Positions 10,772 to 22,735 of a stretch of DNA of 64,000 nt are shown here, piece after piece. Made by a program: the position numbers and the translations under genes. Within the stretch, counting starts at the first letter, position 1. Each line of letters starts with the position of its first letter. The notes beneath the pieces are model-generated. The model saw only the letters and a list, made by a program, of their open reading frames with translations, was not told the origin of the DNA and searched no databases. The stretch comes from Torreya grandis (lineage: Eukaryota > Streptophyta > Pinopsida > Cupressales > Taxaceae): the NCBI GenBank assembly GCA_037957365.1, contig JARHVA010002374.1, positions 1,114,501 through 1,178,500 of the forward strand. The letters run 5' to 3'.

Positions 10772-11792
10772 TGTCAGGCACATAGAACAACAAATAGCTC
10801 TGGTGCCAACTTGTCAGGATCTTGCTCCTCAATTAGAGCACAATATGATTACCTTTATGTAAGCAACTAAACACAGAATTTAACCAGAATGAATAAGTAA
10901 CTAGAAATATGAAACAACACAGGATATGAGAGACAATACACAATTGTATTAATATTCATCCAGAAGGAAATACAATAAAGAAGATGCCAGACTTCTTCTT
11001 CCCACACCTCTAGAGCTCCCACACTTCTAGGGTTCAGCTGTAATTCTCCTCCAACACTTTTCTCTCTCAATACAGGTCACAACAAACAACTCAAACATAG
11101 AGTTGTTCACCTCCACCAGTCAGTAACAACAGTGCCAGTACACCAAGCACACAACCGTACTCCAAGTAGATCTCCCTTTCCTTGCTGCCACCTGCAAATC
11201 AAAAGACCTTACTTACCATGTATATATCTCTACACCCTTGAAGAACCCTTGTCCTTGCCTCACCAAGTCCTCATGATTCTTCAACCAGTACCCCGGTGGA
11301 TCTCCTAGTAGAACTTGCAAAACCTGCAACTCTCCCTGATCATACACACTCAGCACCCCTTTAGAACTAGGAGGAGCTACTCTAGCTCTCTCTTCAAGCA
11401 TAATGGCTTTTTAGCACACTTTTACAATATAGCCCATCAGTCTATTATATAGATCTCATGCATACAATAATTATACTTTCTTAATTTCAATAATTAGACA
11501 CGCAACTCCAAGACTATAATTAGCCTTTAACATGCAAACTGACAGTCCAAAAATAGACCTGTTCAGAACCTACATGTAAACTGCATGCACACACAATTTG
11601 CTGACATCGGCTCCCTCCTGACTGATGTTAGCTGACTCATAACTGACATTGGTTGCTTCTGCACTGTAATATGACCGACGTCGGTTGATCAGACCGATAT
11701 CGGTTGCCCTGCAATTGGTTCTGCAACTCTGCAACCTTCGCAACCTCCTCTTATTCACATTTTGGTGAAGCTTTTAGCTCCACAACCTAACA
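10772..11792 (-). repeat. LTR 3 (5' LTR) of the triple-LTR element
   Basis: 1021 bp, TGTCAGGC...CCTAACA, followed directly by the right target duplication. It holds two exact 12-bp palindromes, ACCGACGTCGGT at 11674-11685 and ACCGATATCGGT at 11693-11704. Transcription of the element would start in this LTR and run leftward. Confidence 0.9.
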
Positions 11793-11797
11793 AAATC
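11793..11797. repeat. Right target site duplication of the triple-LTR element
   Basis: AAATC, paired with GAATC at 4369-4373. Confidence 0.6.
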
Positions 11798-13860
11798 AAC
11801 AAGACTCTTAGATACCATGCTCTCTAAGTCCTCTTTCTTAGCTACTAAATCCAAAGTTTTCAAATGATAGTCATTTTTATCATCCATGTTTGGTTTTCTA
11901 AATTTGTATGGAGGAGGAAAAGAAAAAGTCATCAAAATTTAAAAGCCAAATCATTAACAAAAGGTAATATAAAAATACAAAATTCAACATCATAATAAAA
12001 GACATGATTTATATCACATCTTCTATCTCCAATCAAAGCTCAAACTCCATAGTTGGTCTCTTAATAAAGCTGAGGTCCATTGGGGTATGGTAGGCCAGTA
12101 GATTGGGATAGGATAATTAAAAAATCTATAGTGTTACATACTTTCTCACATAAGTACCCAATCTACACAGTAGACCAACAACTCTATAAGGGGCCTTGAG
12201 GAATGGGGAAGACATTGTGGGAAGGTGGGTCCATTTTAATTTTCATACATATAGCCTTCATGGGATGATATTCATGCAACATTTGACAACCCAATATTTG
12301 TGTGGTTAGGAGAAGTTCTTCAAGGTCCTTGATTTTGAAAGTCCTCTTTTTTTGACAAACTTACTTTTAGTGGCTTGGCTTTGATAAAGAGTCTCTTTAC
12401 CTTGATTTATCCTACATCTCCCCCACCACCCATTTAATTCCCCCCTTGATAGGCAAGTCTGATTATAAATCTATTTTCCCACTTCTATATTCCCACATAT
12501 TCATAACTTTAAATATGTTAACACCAATTTACTATGGTTTTATCTATCTTTAGAATAAAATAGTATGCTTGAGTGACTATGGACTATCTTATTTTACACC
12601 ATCAATTTACATTTATAAAATCTCGGTTTCATTTATTTTTTTTAAAAGCATTCATCATCATTCCCTTTTTTTAGACAACTATATCCATTTATATATTTCT
12701 ATAATTTTTTCATTGTTGAGTGATTTTAGATTGTTACTTCTCACTCACCAATGTTGTTTTCCCTTTCATGTACTTTTTCCATCAATGATTGAGATTAGAT
12801 TATTACTTCTCACTCATCCATGTTGTTTTACCATTTCTTGCTTTGTTTAAGTAAGAATTATTAATTATTTCACATTAAAGTTAGATTTTCATTTTTCATG
12901 TATCCTTAGTTTGATTTGGTTTATTACCCTTCTTACTTAAGGTACACTTGTTTGATTTTTTTGATCATTTGATATCCTTGGATTTTTGGTTACCCATTTT
13001 ACTCTAAATTATGGCTTGGTAATTTCATCCTAACTTAGCATTTATCACCCTAGCTTAGCAAATTTCTAAGTACATCATGCCTACACACATTATAGCTATC
13101 TTGAATTTCTTGTTTTTGTTTGTTTTTAATCTTTAATTTTTGTATCCTTAAGGTTTGTTCAAAGCAGTCTTTGCACCTTCCACAATCTATAAACACAACA
13201 GAAAACTATCTAGTGATAAAGGTAAGTCAAGTTACACATATATTAATTATTTATTTCAATTATTTCCTTTTAGTCATTTACTCTCACTTATTTTATGCTT
13301 TAAAATACTAAAATTTAATTAAGCTCAATATTGTGTGTTGATATGTTCCTTTACCAAAGCACCATCCCATGTTGCAACTGTATGACACGTGATGAGCTTC
13401 AAGTGTGGCATATGTATACACATAATATTTTTAAACTTTATTTATTAATGATGCTTTCTATATTGTAAGAACCTATTGATCCTCAATGCCTCTAAGTGCA
13501 TGCCTTAATATGTGCACTGAAAAATGAGTGGACAGATATTGGTGCTTCACAAGATTGTTGTTCCTTATACCACCACTTAAAACCAACATAAGTCCCTCTT
13601 ATATGTTTCCATAATATTTGGCACTTCCATTACACACTCCTCCAAGAAATTCAACACCTAAAATAGCCCCTACCTAAAATAAAACATCTTTTTTTCATCC
13701 TCTAAACACATTCAAATGGGCCGACCCTATTTTGGGAAATGATTACATTACAGGACTACGTCAGGCCAACCAACTTAGTCTGGGACCTAATTGATTTATT
13801 TTATAAACAAATATGTCAATTGGTCTGATTTTTTCAGCTAAAATTTTGGAAGGGTTTATG
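11798..13860. other. Intergenic DNA with a short coding-like flank
   Basis: On the minus strand from about 11905 to 11800 an open stretch reads MDDKNDYHLKTLDLVAKKED..., which I do not recognise; the copia element interrupted it. A 69-bp tandem duplication (TTACTTCTCACTCA at 12734 and 12803) is present. Otherwise AT-rich with no gene seen. Confidence 0.35.
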
Positions 13861-13872
13861 GTTAGATTGAAC

Positions 13873-13880
13873 TATATAAA
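13873..13880 (+). promoter_or_regulatory. TATA box followed by a splice-donor-like site
   Basis: TATATAAA is followed by CACATCCTTCACCCC, and a good donor (AAG/GTAAGTAT) lies near 14151. The layout resembles a plant promoter with a first, non-coding exon. No downstream coding exon was found. A similar TATA-plus-CACCCTCATCCC arrangement lies at 18954. Confidence 0.25.
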
Positions 13881-14159
13881 CACATCCTTCACCCCATTTT
13901 CATAGAGATAGATATAATCATTCATTTATGCTTATTTACAATCTAATTTTTCACCATTCTACTTGAGGAGTCATTGATTAGGGTTTATACTTGGAAAGAA
14001 TAATCTTGCCTTATGTAAATGTCTTGGATTCATAGGAGAAGTATTGTAGCCTAGATCTAACCTATCTTTGTGATCCTTATGAACCACAACAACCTCTTAC
14101 AAAGCATCATTGGTCAAGGGAGAGATTGAGCCTTGATGGGTTCATTTTCAAGGTAAGTA

Positions 14160-15893
14160 TTCCTAAATCTTACTCTATTTTATTATATATAAGTGCATAA
14201 TTAATGGCTTATGAAGTGCATTTATCTCTCCATGTTTAGGATTACCTCTACATTTAATTGAGTAGAGTTTTTCTTTGCATGTTTATTATCCCCCATTTGT
14301 GCCACAAGCTTTATTGAGCACTATATTAGTTTTAGTTTTAATTTGTTAGAAACCATAGGACCTAACTAGGGTTATTATGTGTTATTTATTGACTAGAGGC
14401 TTTGGAACCCTCGCTATTGGTAGTGTGGGGTAAGAGACCCCTTAGTTAGGTCTATTGGATCCATATTGGTCATGACCTCAATTGTCTAAATGTACCAACA
14501 AGTGGAAGGGCTAGTTTGATTTATCTTCTCGGAGCTAGAATTAATTTATAGATTAGCTTCACTTTCCCTTGTATACACATAATATCCAATGTAAGTTGGC
14601 TTAACATGGCATGTGATAGAGGCCCAATTGGCATAATATGGATTTGATTATTATGGTTTTAGTATTATGGGTTTTTACTATTTATTATCATTACTATGGA
14701 TTTTTAGTGATTATATGTATGGTTTTATTATTTATTATGGTTATTAAGGTTTATAAGTTATTGTTATGGTATTTTAAATGTAAAATTATGTTAATATTTT
14801 TTATGTTCTAATTTTTTAAATACATAGTGGATGAATAGGATGAAATATTTCAAAAAAATGAAAAGTTTTTTTTTCTTGAAATGCATCATCACATCTCCAT
14901 CATGATGATGATGACCCCATTGATATAAGTATTTCAACACCTTGACCATCACCACCACAAAAACTACATGTGAAACTCAGAGTCTCCTGCATGTTGATAA
15001 ACACATATAATATCCAATCAAAAATCATATAAATATAATTTAGTGATTCCATATAATTCCTTAATTAATATCACAAAAATCATATAAACCTCTTGATATG
15101 ATTAGTTTCATTTCTTCAAGAAATTCATTTCTAGACCATTAACATCACATGCATCGAAATTTTAATCAGATACCCTATTGTCAATCATTTCCATAGACTA
15201 GGACAATCATGGATTGAATTCCTTAAAACAACATGGGATATAACCACCTCCACCTCAACTAGATATATATACCAATTATTATATTATATTAAAATATTGT
15301 AAATAGTGACATAAGTCAATAATAAAACACTTAAGGAAATCACATTTAATTTCTTCCATTTAATACTTGTATCAACACTTAGTTTAGTACTTAATATTTT
15401 AATATATCTTCTTTTTCATTTTTAATAAATATCATTGATTGAATTTTAACTATTTTATTAAATTTTAATTGAATAACATACAATAATATCATAATGTTAA
15501 AACATTCTTGTTTTTTTCTATATATTTAATTTAATATAAAAGTAAAAATTTCTCAACATAATATAAGCTAACACAATTGCCATGTCACAAAAAATTCTGA
15601 TGTAAAGTCCTGATGAAGTATCATGATGCACTTGTGTCTATGGTTTTGATAATGTATCAGACACAATAAAGTTAATATAACTTTAAAACAACATTATGGC
15701 ACCCATTAACTTATTACAATTTTTCATGGTTGAAGAAGTGTAAAGAGGTGGAAAATATTATTTTTAAATAAAAGTATTATTTGTCTCTTAGTTTTCCTAT
15801 CCTTGGTGGATTATCTATATCCATAGGTATTTCTCCAAAATATTGCTACACATGCCAAGATGGGAAAGAAAAAAAATACAAGAGAAATAATTT

Positions 15894-15897
<4 letters not shown>
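14160..15897. other. AT-rich intergenic DNA, no gene seen
   Basis: Long AT-rich stretch with runs such as ATTATGG repeats around 14640-14770. Open frames are short and without motifs. Confidence 0.4.

Positions 15898-15986
<89 letters not shown>
15898..15986. repeat. (GA)n microsatellite
   Basis: An uninterrupted GA/AG run of 89 bases (about 44 units). It forces spurious Arg-Glu or Ser-Leu open frames on both strands, which are not genes. Confidence 0.98.
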
Positions 15987-15988
<2 letters not shown>

Positions 15989-16010
15989 AAATGAGGATAT
16001 AAATGAATAA

Positions 16011-16240
16011 TGTCAGGCCAAATATTGAATGGAATGACAAGATTCAATATTTGTTGTAATCAAAAAATTCATTCATGTTCAATTTTCAAATAAGAAGCAT
16101 TACAACATATAAAGCTAATGAATGGGGTTTTTTAACCTTTTAAGGTGATTCTTCTTACTCATATGGATGACTATTCATCTATAACTAAATATAAAAACCA
16201 ATGACACCTATAATTAATAACATATGTTGTACAATAATTT
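16011..16240 (-). repeat. LTR-like fragment related to 44725-44950
   Basis: Begins TGTCAGGCCAAATATTGAAT and then follows the sequence at 44725 onward with many substitutions (shared words ATTCAATATTTG, GTTCAATTT, TAATAACATATGTTGTA). At 44725 this sequence adjoins a primer-binding site, so this copy is probably a solo LTR or LTR fragment of the same old copia family. Confidence 0.45.
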
Positions 16241-17189
16241 TACATCTCCATTTATTGTGCAAGGGTAATTGTTATACCAAACATTTATATGAAATTTTTA
16301 ATTTGTTCTTGTCTAAATGCTATTGTTAGGATTTCTAGTGATTGCCCCACTATAACGCAATGATGCAAATTTACACTACCATCTTTCACATAGTGAAAAA
16401 TCAAATGAAATTTGGCATGAAAGATTGGATCCTTTGCCATTTGAATTATAGAAGTGTTTTCAACAATCAGAGGTGTTGATAAAACTTGATGTTCTTACAA
16501 AATTAAAATATCCCTTTTGAGCCAAAAAATCTCTCTAGTTACCTCTAAGTCTAACATGTATTCTAATTCTACTGAATAAATTACCAGTGTTGATTACTTC
16601 TTTGACTCATGGATTTTTTTCAGTGGTGAATCTTCATTAATTCCAAAAAATCCATTTTTCAAATTCAGGATTTGGCAAAATTTTAAGGTAGCCAATAGCG
16701 AGAGATCACCTAAATTTTAGGGTATAATTTAAATTTAAGGGCCAACTTTCCTACTTTTAAAAATAAATTTCCTCCTATAAATATATGTTGCTGACACCAA
16801 AAAAGCCAATCTGGGGGCATTTACCACTATATATAATATATTAAACTTTTTTATAAAAAGTAAGTAAGAGAAGATAACCTAGTATTAGATGATAACAATC
16901 AGGTATCAAATAACACCAACCTAGTGTTGGGTGATGATAATAACTAGGTGTCTAATGACAAAATATCTTTTGGATGACTACAACATATCAGACAACTAAA
17001 ACCAGTTATCATTTGTCTGTAGTGTTAATTTGATGGCTTATGCTAAGAGTGTTAAAGCATCAAAGAAATACCAAAACTTAAACATTATTGCATATTTGGA
17101 TTCCTCTAAAAAATTATGTAAAAAAGCTCATCAAAATCTGAGTTTGTATGTAAAAGTTATAGCCTCAAGAAGTTGAGGATTTGACATTG
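16241..17189. other. AT-rich intergenic DNA, no gene seen
   Basis: No credible coding frame. A loose repeat of AACCTAGTATTAGATGATAA and AACCTAGTGTTGGGTGATGA near 16877-16938 suggests a small local duplication. Confidence 0.3.
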
Positions 17190-17935
17190 CACCTATAGAT
17201 GAATGACTACATAATGTAATCATGCAACTGCATGATGTAATCATGTGACTACATCATGTAGTTATCTATTTGCAGGTGAAATACTAACTCCTTAGCTTCT
17301 CAAGGTTTTAACTTTTGCATGCATACTCAAATTATGACAATTATGTTTTTAAAATTATATTTTTTTTAATAATAATATAAATACGTAATAATATTTATGT
17401 TTAGGGAAGTTTTTTTAAATAAAACCTTGATTCTCCATGTGCTAACACTTGATTCATCTACACAGTTAACCACTTAGATCTATAGATGACTAGATGATGC
17501 ATTCAGACTACTACATTCTACAGTCAAGCTACTACATTCTAAAGTCAAGTGAATGCATGATGGATTCACCTAACTATATGATGTAGTTAGATGGTTGCAT
17601 GATGTAGTCTTGAATACATGGTTCAATTGGATGAATGCATGGTATATTTAGATGACTACATCATTTAGTCACTTGATTATATGATGCAGTCAGGAAACTA
17701 CATGATGTAGTTAGATGACTACTTCATGTAGTCACCTGATTGCATGGTGCAGTTGGGTGAATTCATGTGGTAATCACCCAAATGCATCATGTAATCACCT
17801 AACTACACCAAAGTAGTCACCTCAATGCACCATGTACTTAGATGATTACATGATGCAATCATTTGACTACATCATGCGATTGGGTAGCCACATTGAGAAA
17901 TCAAGTGGTTATATTATGCATTCAAATGACTAATA
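17190..17935. repeat. Dispersed palindromic repeat (CTACATGATGTAG)
   Basis: The near-palindromes CTACATGATGTAG, CTACATCATGTAG, TGCATGATGTAGT and TGCATGATGCAGT recur about 20 times, separated by AGTCACCTGA- or TTAGATGA-like words. Spacing is roughly 20-30 bases and irregular, densest at 17460-17930. There is no coding potential. It differs from a clean satellite in alternating forward and inverse forms of the same word. Confidence 0.65.
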
Positions 17936-18940
17936 GTTTTTTTATATGAGAGCCTAGGATGTCATTCCTATTCAAATTGGATTCACCATGTGCTACCTCA
18001 TAATTTACCTAGACTATTATACACCTTCCAACTTGATTTTCCACCATTATGAAACTAATTTACCTAGTGACCTCTAAGTTTTTTTAATATAGGCCACTAA
18101 AATTTTCCCTACTTTGACTTATGAATGTTAGCTATTGTTCCCAAATTCCTTAAAAAACTTGAAGTAAATTTTCCATCTTTAAAATCACTAATATGGTCAA
18201 AATTTGAGTATTTGACCAGTTTGATGTCCTTTGTCATGAGGTATTTGAGCCCAAAATTTTGTTGAATGAATCAAAAAAGAACACCAATGGTGAGATAAAT
18301 ATCTATACTAATTGTGGTCACATTGATCAGACTTCTAATGAGTTATTTGTATTTAGTAGCATATATTAAATCTTTGGTATCTTCTAATATCAATTTCATA
18401 TTTTTTTACATGGGCATACTAAGAGGCTTATAATATGTCATCCTAAACTAATTCAAAATTTTACCAATGTACTTTTTTTGAGTGATGAATATAAACTTTG
18501 GTTTTTGGATTACTTCAATACCCAAATGCAAGGTTAATTTTAAGAGGCCCTAATGGATAACCTATTAGAAATATTTGGTGAATCTTGAAAAATTTTAATC
18601 AAAACTTTGGCAAATCTTCTTTGGGTGATGGTGAATCTAATATGATTCTAAAGGAGCGAAAACATATAGTTTTCTTTTTTTCGTTTAACCATTCGACTAC
18701 ATTGAAAAGTAAACACCGAATAGAACCACCAAAATTCCACATCATAAGGTTGCACCAAATGGATCCACTTAATAGTTATGTCAAATGACTATGATAGACA
18801 ATTATGCTAGATAGTTATACTAAATGCCTATATTGAATAGTTTTTCAAAATGGTTACACTAGATGGTTGTGTCAAACAATGTAGTTAGGTCAAGCTATCA
18901 GGTTACAAGTGTGGCTACTTTATTGTTCGATTACTTGACC
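17936..18940. other. Intergenic DNA, no gene seen
   Basis: AT-rich. A 67-codon frame at 18585-18788 has no recognisable content. From 18765 to 18890 short words of the form ATGGTTACACTAGATGGTT recur loosely, like a decayed extension of the repeat at 17190-17935. Confidence 0.3.
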
Positions 18941-18953
18941 ACCTCCTTAGTCC

Positions 18954-18961
18954 TATAAATA
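18954..18961 (+). promoter_or_regulatory. TATA box upstream of the long inverted repeat
   Basis: TATAAATA followed by CACCCTCATCCC. It lies about 215 bases before the left arm of the inverted repeat at 19175, so rightward transcription from here would cross both arms. Whether it is used is unknown. Confidence 0.3.
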
Positions 18962-19174
18962 CACCCTCATCCCTTATTTTAAACATTTTTCACATTAGAT
19001 TTGTTGTCCTATTTTGGCCCAACCGACAATAATTAGCCATGGTAAGAAAATATGTTTTGAAGAACTTGTCAAGCCCATAAATTTTGAAGATCATATAGTA
19101 GCCTCTACCAAATGCATGCATAGTACAATAATTGGATTTCAAAATGCAACTTTGATGCCTTGTTGTAGATTTGT

Positions 19175-20497
19175 CTAGCTATATCCTAGAGAAATAGGAG
19201 GTTCACATTATTCAAGGAGAAATTTTTGAATATGAAGATAAATCAAATTTGCAATAGGTTTATAAGGGGAATTTAGATTTCATGTGTCAGGAGTTAGCAA
19301 AAATGATAGTGTCTCTTTTCCAAGTATTACCATTATTTTAAAAAAATTAATATGAAAAATATTAAATTAGGAACTAATCAATCTACCTCTAGTAACTAGT
19401 GTCAAGGATCAATTGGATAACTTTAGAATTCATCTAGAATCATATGAGCTAGTCAAAAAAATGGTCAACAATGTCTATTGTGAAGATGTGGGGCATGATT
19501 TAGATGATAGGGATAACAAGCAACAAGAGATGGAAATTGAACAATGATCAAAAAGATGAAACCCTTGATGACATAAATATTGAATTATTGCATGGAATTC
19601 AAGATTAGCGACCACCATATAGAGAGCCAAACCAAGATGAGGAATTCAGCGATAACTCTCAATATGTGGAAATATTCAGTCAATGGATATTTATGTTGAT
19701 GCATAAATCATCATACATGATCTTGGGAGATCATTTTCTATAGGAAATAAATCTCATCCTCACAATTTTAATACCAAATGCACTAGTGTTGTGACAAGAC
19801 TCAAGTTAGTGAATCTATTGTAGACTATATCTGTGATGCACAGTCTGTAATGGATTTATTGACTTAAGGCTTATCACAACATTAGTGCATTTGGTATTAA
19901 ATTTGTGAGGATGAGATAAAATTATTATATCAAATTCTCTCCCAATATCATTTGTGATGATTGATTAATCAACATATATATCCATTGAATGAATATTGCC
20001 ATGTATTAAGAGTTTTCTCTGAAATCATCATCTTGGTTTGGCTCTCTATATGGTGGTCACTAATCCTAAATTCCATGCAAAAGTTCAATCTTTATTTCAC
20101 CAAGGGCTTTATATTTTTTATTGACTAATCATTGTTTAATTGACATCTTTTATTGTTCATTATCCTTATCATCTAAATCGTGCACCACATCTTCACAATA
20201 GACATTATCAACCATTGTTTTGGCTAGCTCATATAATTTTGGATAATTATAGTGTTATCCAATGGATCCATGACATTGGTTACTAGAGGTAGTTTGACCA
20301 GTTCTTGATTTAATATTTTTTTATCATCTTATTTTTAAAACAATGGCAATACTTGCATAAGTAGCACCATTGTTTTTGCTAAATCTTGACACATGGAATA
20401 TAAATTCCCATTATAAACCCCTTGTAAATTTGATTTCTCTTCATATTCAAAAATTTCTCCTTTAACAAAATTTGAACTTCCTATTTCTATAGAATAA
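19175..20497. repeat. Long inverted repeat (hairpin), arms about 650 bp
   Basis: The left arm, 19175-19825, is matched in reverse complement by 19843-20497, leaving about 17 bases between the arms. The match can be followed nearly end to end, for example GAGAAATTTTTGAATATGAA at 19220 and its complement near 20440, and CCACCATATAGAGAGCC near 19611 against its complement near 20047. Identity looks like 80-90 percent by eye. The right arm contains part of the minus-strand frame at 20335-20673; the left arm holds a broken copy of it in the opposite direction. A transcript across both arms would fold into one long hairpin. Confidence 0.9.
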
Positions 20498-20673
20498 CCA
20501 GGAAAATGTAAAGGTGCACATGCAGTGCTTTGTTTGTTATCCCTGATTTCTTTGAAAGTCACTTCAATATGCTTCCATAGGTGAGGTACATTTAATGGTT
20601 TTTTGTCTTTCAAAGTTTCAACCTTAGTTTCTTTATTTTTTTTACCTTGTACTAGTAGGGTTTGGGAATTCAA
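20335..20673 (-). CDS. Hypothetical protein fragment, right arm of the hairpin
   Basis: 112 codons from MNSQTLLVQGKKNKETK to VLLMQVLPLF. I do not recognise the family. Features are a lysine-rich start, a central EVTFKEIRDNKQSTACAPLH stretch and an acidic segment FVKGEIFEYEEKSN. No signal peptide or membrane segment is evident. The part from about residue 68 on is repeated, inverted and with stops, in the left arm at 19200-19340, so this is probably a piece of a multicopy element gene or a duplicated host gene fragment rather than a complete gene. Confidence 0.3.
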   Translation of the reverse strand: MNSQTLLVQGKKNKETKVETLKDKKPLNVPHLWKHIEVTFKEIRDNKQSTACAPLHFPGYSIEIGSSNFVKGEIFEYEEKSNLQGVYNGNLYSMCQDLAKTMVLLMQVLPLF

Positions 20674-20699
20674 TCCCTGATATTTTTTCCTTTCTTCTT

Positions 20700-21235
20700 C
20701 CCATGCCCTTAAGTTTTAACTCTATTGAATGTTCTTGTAGTTATGTTCAGCACTATCATTTGGTCTATCATTTGGCACTTCTATTCAGCACTATCATAGG
20801 TATTGTCATTTAACACTATCATTCAGCTCCTCTGATTAGCACTATTGGCGTTCATTATTCAATATCATTATTTGGTTCTTTAGTTCGGGTTCTACTGATT
20901 GCCTTATTTGATATCGAGGGTCGGGGGTATATATATGTGGCTAATTGAAGGGTAATCTAAGATATTATTGTAAATGGTTTATGATCCAGCCCTAAAACTA
21001 ATAGATATTCCTAAATTTTTGATGATCTAGACCCATTTTTCAACCCTAAAAAATCACCAAACACAAAATTAGAAAATTACAATATTCATGAATTAACTTA
21101 TATTCACCGTTAAAATTTACCATGCCCAAATGGCAATGAAGATAACCTAGATCTATTATTTATAAGCCTTTCATCAACTTTAATTTGAATTTTATAGTGT
21201 ATCTTTCATTGTTTACTGTGATTAGTAGATCATCA
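20700..21235. other. Intergenic DNA with loose repeats
   Basis: Short words GCACTATCAT and CATTTGGCACTTC recur near 20750-20860. No gene is seen. A TATA-like ATATATATGTGG lies at 20928. Confidence 0.3.
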
Positions 21236-21239
21236 ACAT

Positions 21240-21475
21240 ACACCAATATAAGGGTATGTGCATGTATTTGGGGGACAATTATGTGGACATACCCAATAAC
21301 ACATATAAATTATAACATAACACATACACATTATTTTTATAATGCATACGCATTATGGCTTAAAATTAATGATCCATAACATGTACGTGTCATAACAATA
21401 ATGCATACACATTATTAAAATATATAGAAATGTGTATCCATTCCTATATGTTTTAATAATGAGTACGCATTATGT
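21240..21475 (+). repeat. Left subterminal repeats (AATGCATACGCATTAT type)
   Basis: Self-complementary words ATAATGCATACGCATTAT, ATAATGCATACACATTATT and AATGAGTACGCATTATG recur. The same family of words is found at 32960-33060 and 39005-39080. Confidence 0.6.
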
Positions 21476-21751
21476 AAACTATAAAACAAAATAAAAAAAC
21501 CCTCATCCCATTCTTTTTATCCATTCATGTTTTCCTAATTCCCATTTGTGTTTTGGCTAAAGATCATGTTTTGGTTGCAAATTCACATTTTGGCCTACAA
21601 GATTCATGTTTTGTCCTCCATTCACTAGATCGACAACTCCACCCTGAAGAAGAGGTATGTTTTTTGTAGGTTAAATCAATTTTTTTATTTTTTTATTTTT
21701 AAATTTTTTTGAATGTAAATTACAAATTTGTTTTTTAATTTTTCTACAATA

Positions 21752-22735
21752 GGTTGGCATGCCAACACATAACCCTCCACCTAATCCTCTGCCTAACCTT
21801 TCACCCAACCCTCCTAACCCTCCTGTAGTTCCCCTAGATCCCCCAAGCAGCTAGGAGAAATTAATTACTCACATAGTGAAGAAAAAAATTGAAATTGAGC
21901 AAATAATTAGGAGAATGAAGGAGCCCACTTCCATAAACACCCATTGCACCTATTTGGATAATAACCTAGAGTTGGTATTAGGTCAAGTTGACTTGATAAC
22001 GAGTCAAATTGATAGATGGAGGTCATATAGGGATAGTTGTAAGCTTACTATGATAATAAATTGTCAACATCTGAGGTGAAGAACAAAAATATAACAAAAG
22101 ATCAAATTTGTGCCTTATTTATTGACCTAACTACCAATGCCCCATTTCCCATAACAACCAAACATTTCCCAATCCACTGATGCCAATACGATTTAATTAA
22201 GGCTAATTTTTAAGAGCGAGGGTGGATAGTGTTTGACTATCCTGCTTATAATAACCATGAGGTCCCTTTGTACTTTTTGAGGAAGCTATATTATGAGTTT
22301 GTCCCCAATCAAATTCCAAACTACTTTGACTATGGTGAGTTGTAGGGTGGAGGGAAAGGCTTCATATAGGATCGACCAAGTATACATCATGTACCTAATT
22401 AGCCTATAAGGATCCCTACCTAAAACCCACTTCATCTAGAGATTACCTTTGTGGTGACAAAGTTTATGGAGATAGACACTTTGCATGTGCTTAATACACT
22501 TACTAATACACTTTTTCATCATACGAGTAGACTTTTAAAGACAGATGCTTGAGATACTACATCTAGTAGTCATACCTAACCCCACCGATGCAGACGTTGT
22601 GGTGTTATATGCACTAGACCTTTAGATGATGATGGTGGCACTTCATGGGGGGCTTGGACGATGTGGTCTTGACTGATGAGTTGTTGACACACACATTTGG
22701 TTCATATACGTTGGGAGTCTCTACACACATGTAGG
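21752..22735 (+). pseudogene. Decayed plus-strand coding sequence of unknown family, 5' part
   Basis: After ATG at about 21759 a proline-rich start (MPTHNPPPNPLPNLSPNPPN) is followed, past a stop, by an open segment (21850-22079) with KKKIEIEQIIRRMKEPTS and NNLELVLGQVDLITSQID. Further on are the readable pieces FDYPAYNNHEVPLYFLRKL and YYEFVPNQIPNYFDYGEL, with stops between them. A splice-acceptor-like CTACAATAG precedes the ATG. I do not recognise the family. It is likely the second gene of the candidate transposon or a captured host fragment. Confidence 0.4.

Larger units (their letters stand above)
4374..11792 (-). mobile_element. Ty1/copia element with three LTRs and two internal regions
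   Basis: The order is LTR (4374-5397), internal (5398-7571), LTR (7572-8595), internal (8596-10771), LTR (10772-11792). LTRs run TG...CA (the left one reads TA), and a single imperfect 5-bp target duplication flanks the whole. Each internal region has a primer-binding site matching initiator tRNA-Met on its right and a polypurine tract on its left, so the element reads on the minus strand. At 2.17 kb the internal regions are far shorter than the 4-5 kb of full copia elements and keep only pieces of gag, protease, GAG-pre-integrase, RT and RNase H. The repeat unit is about 3.2 kb. Recombination between LTRs of two copies, or a template event before insertion, could give this form. It cannot encode its own mobility. 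Confidence 0.9.

Noticed and set aside
15781..16040. Open frames on both strands rich in Arg-Glu or Ser-Leu
   Set aside because: They are products of the GA microsatellite, which has no stop codons in these frames.
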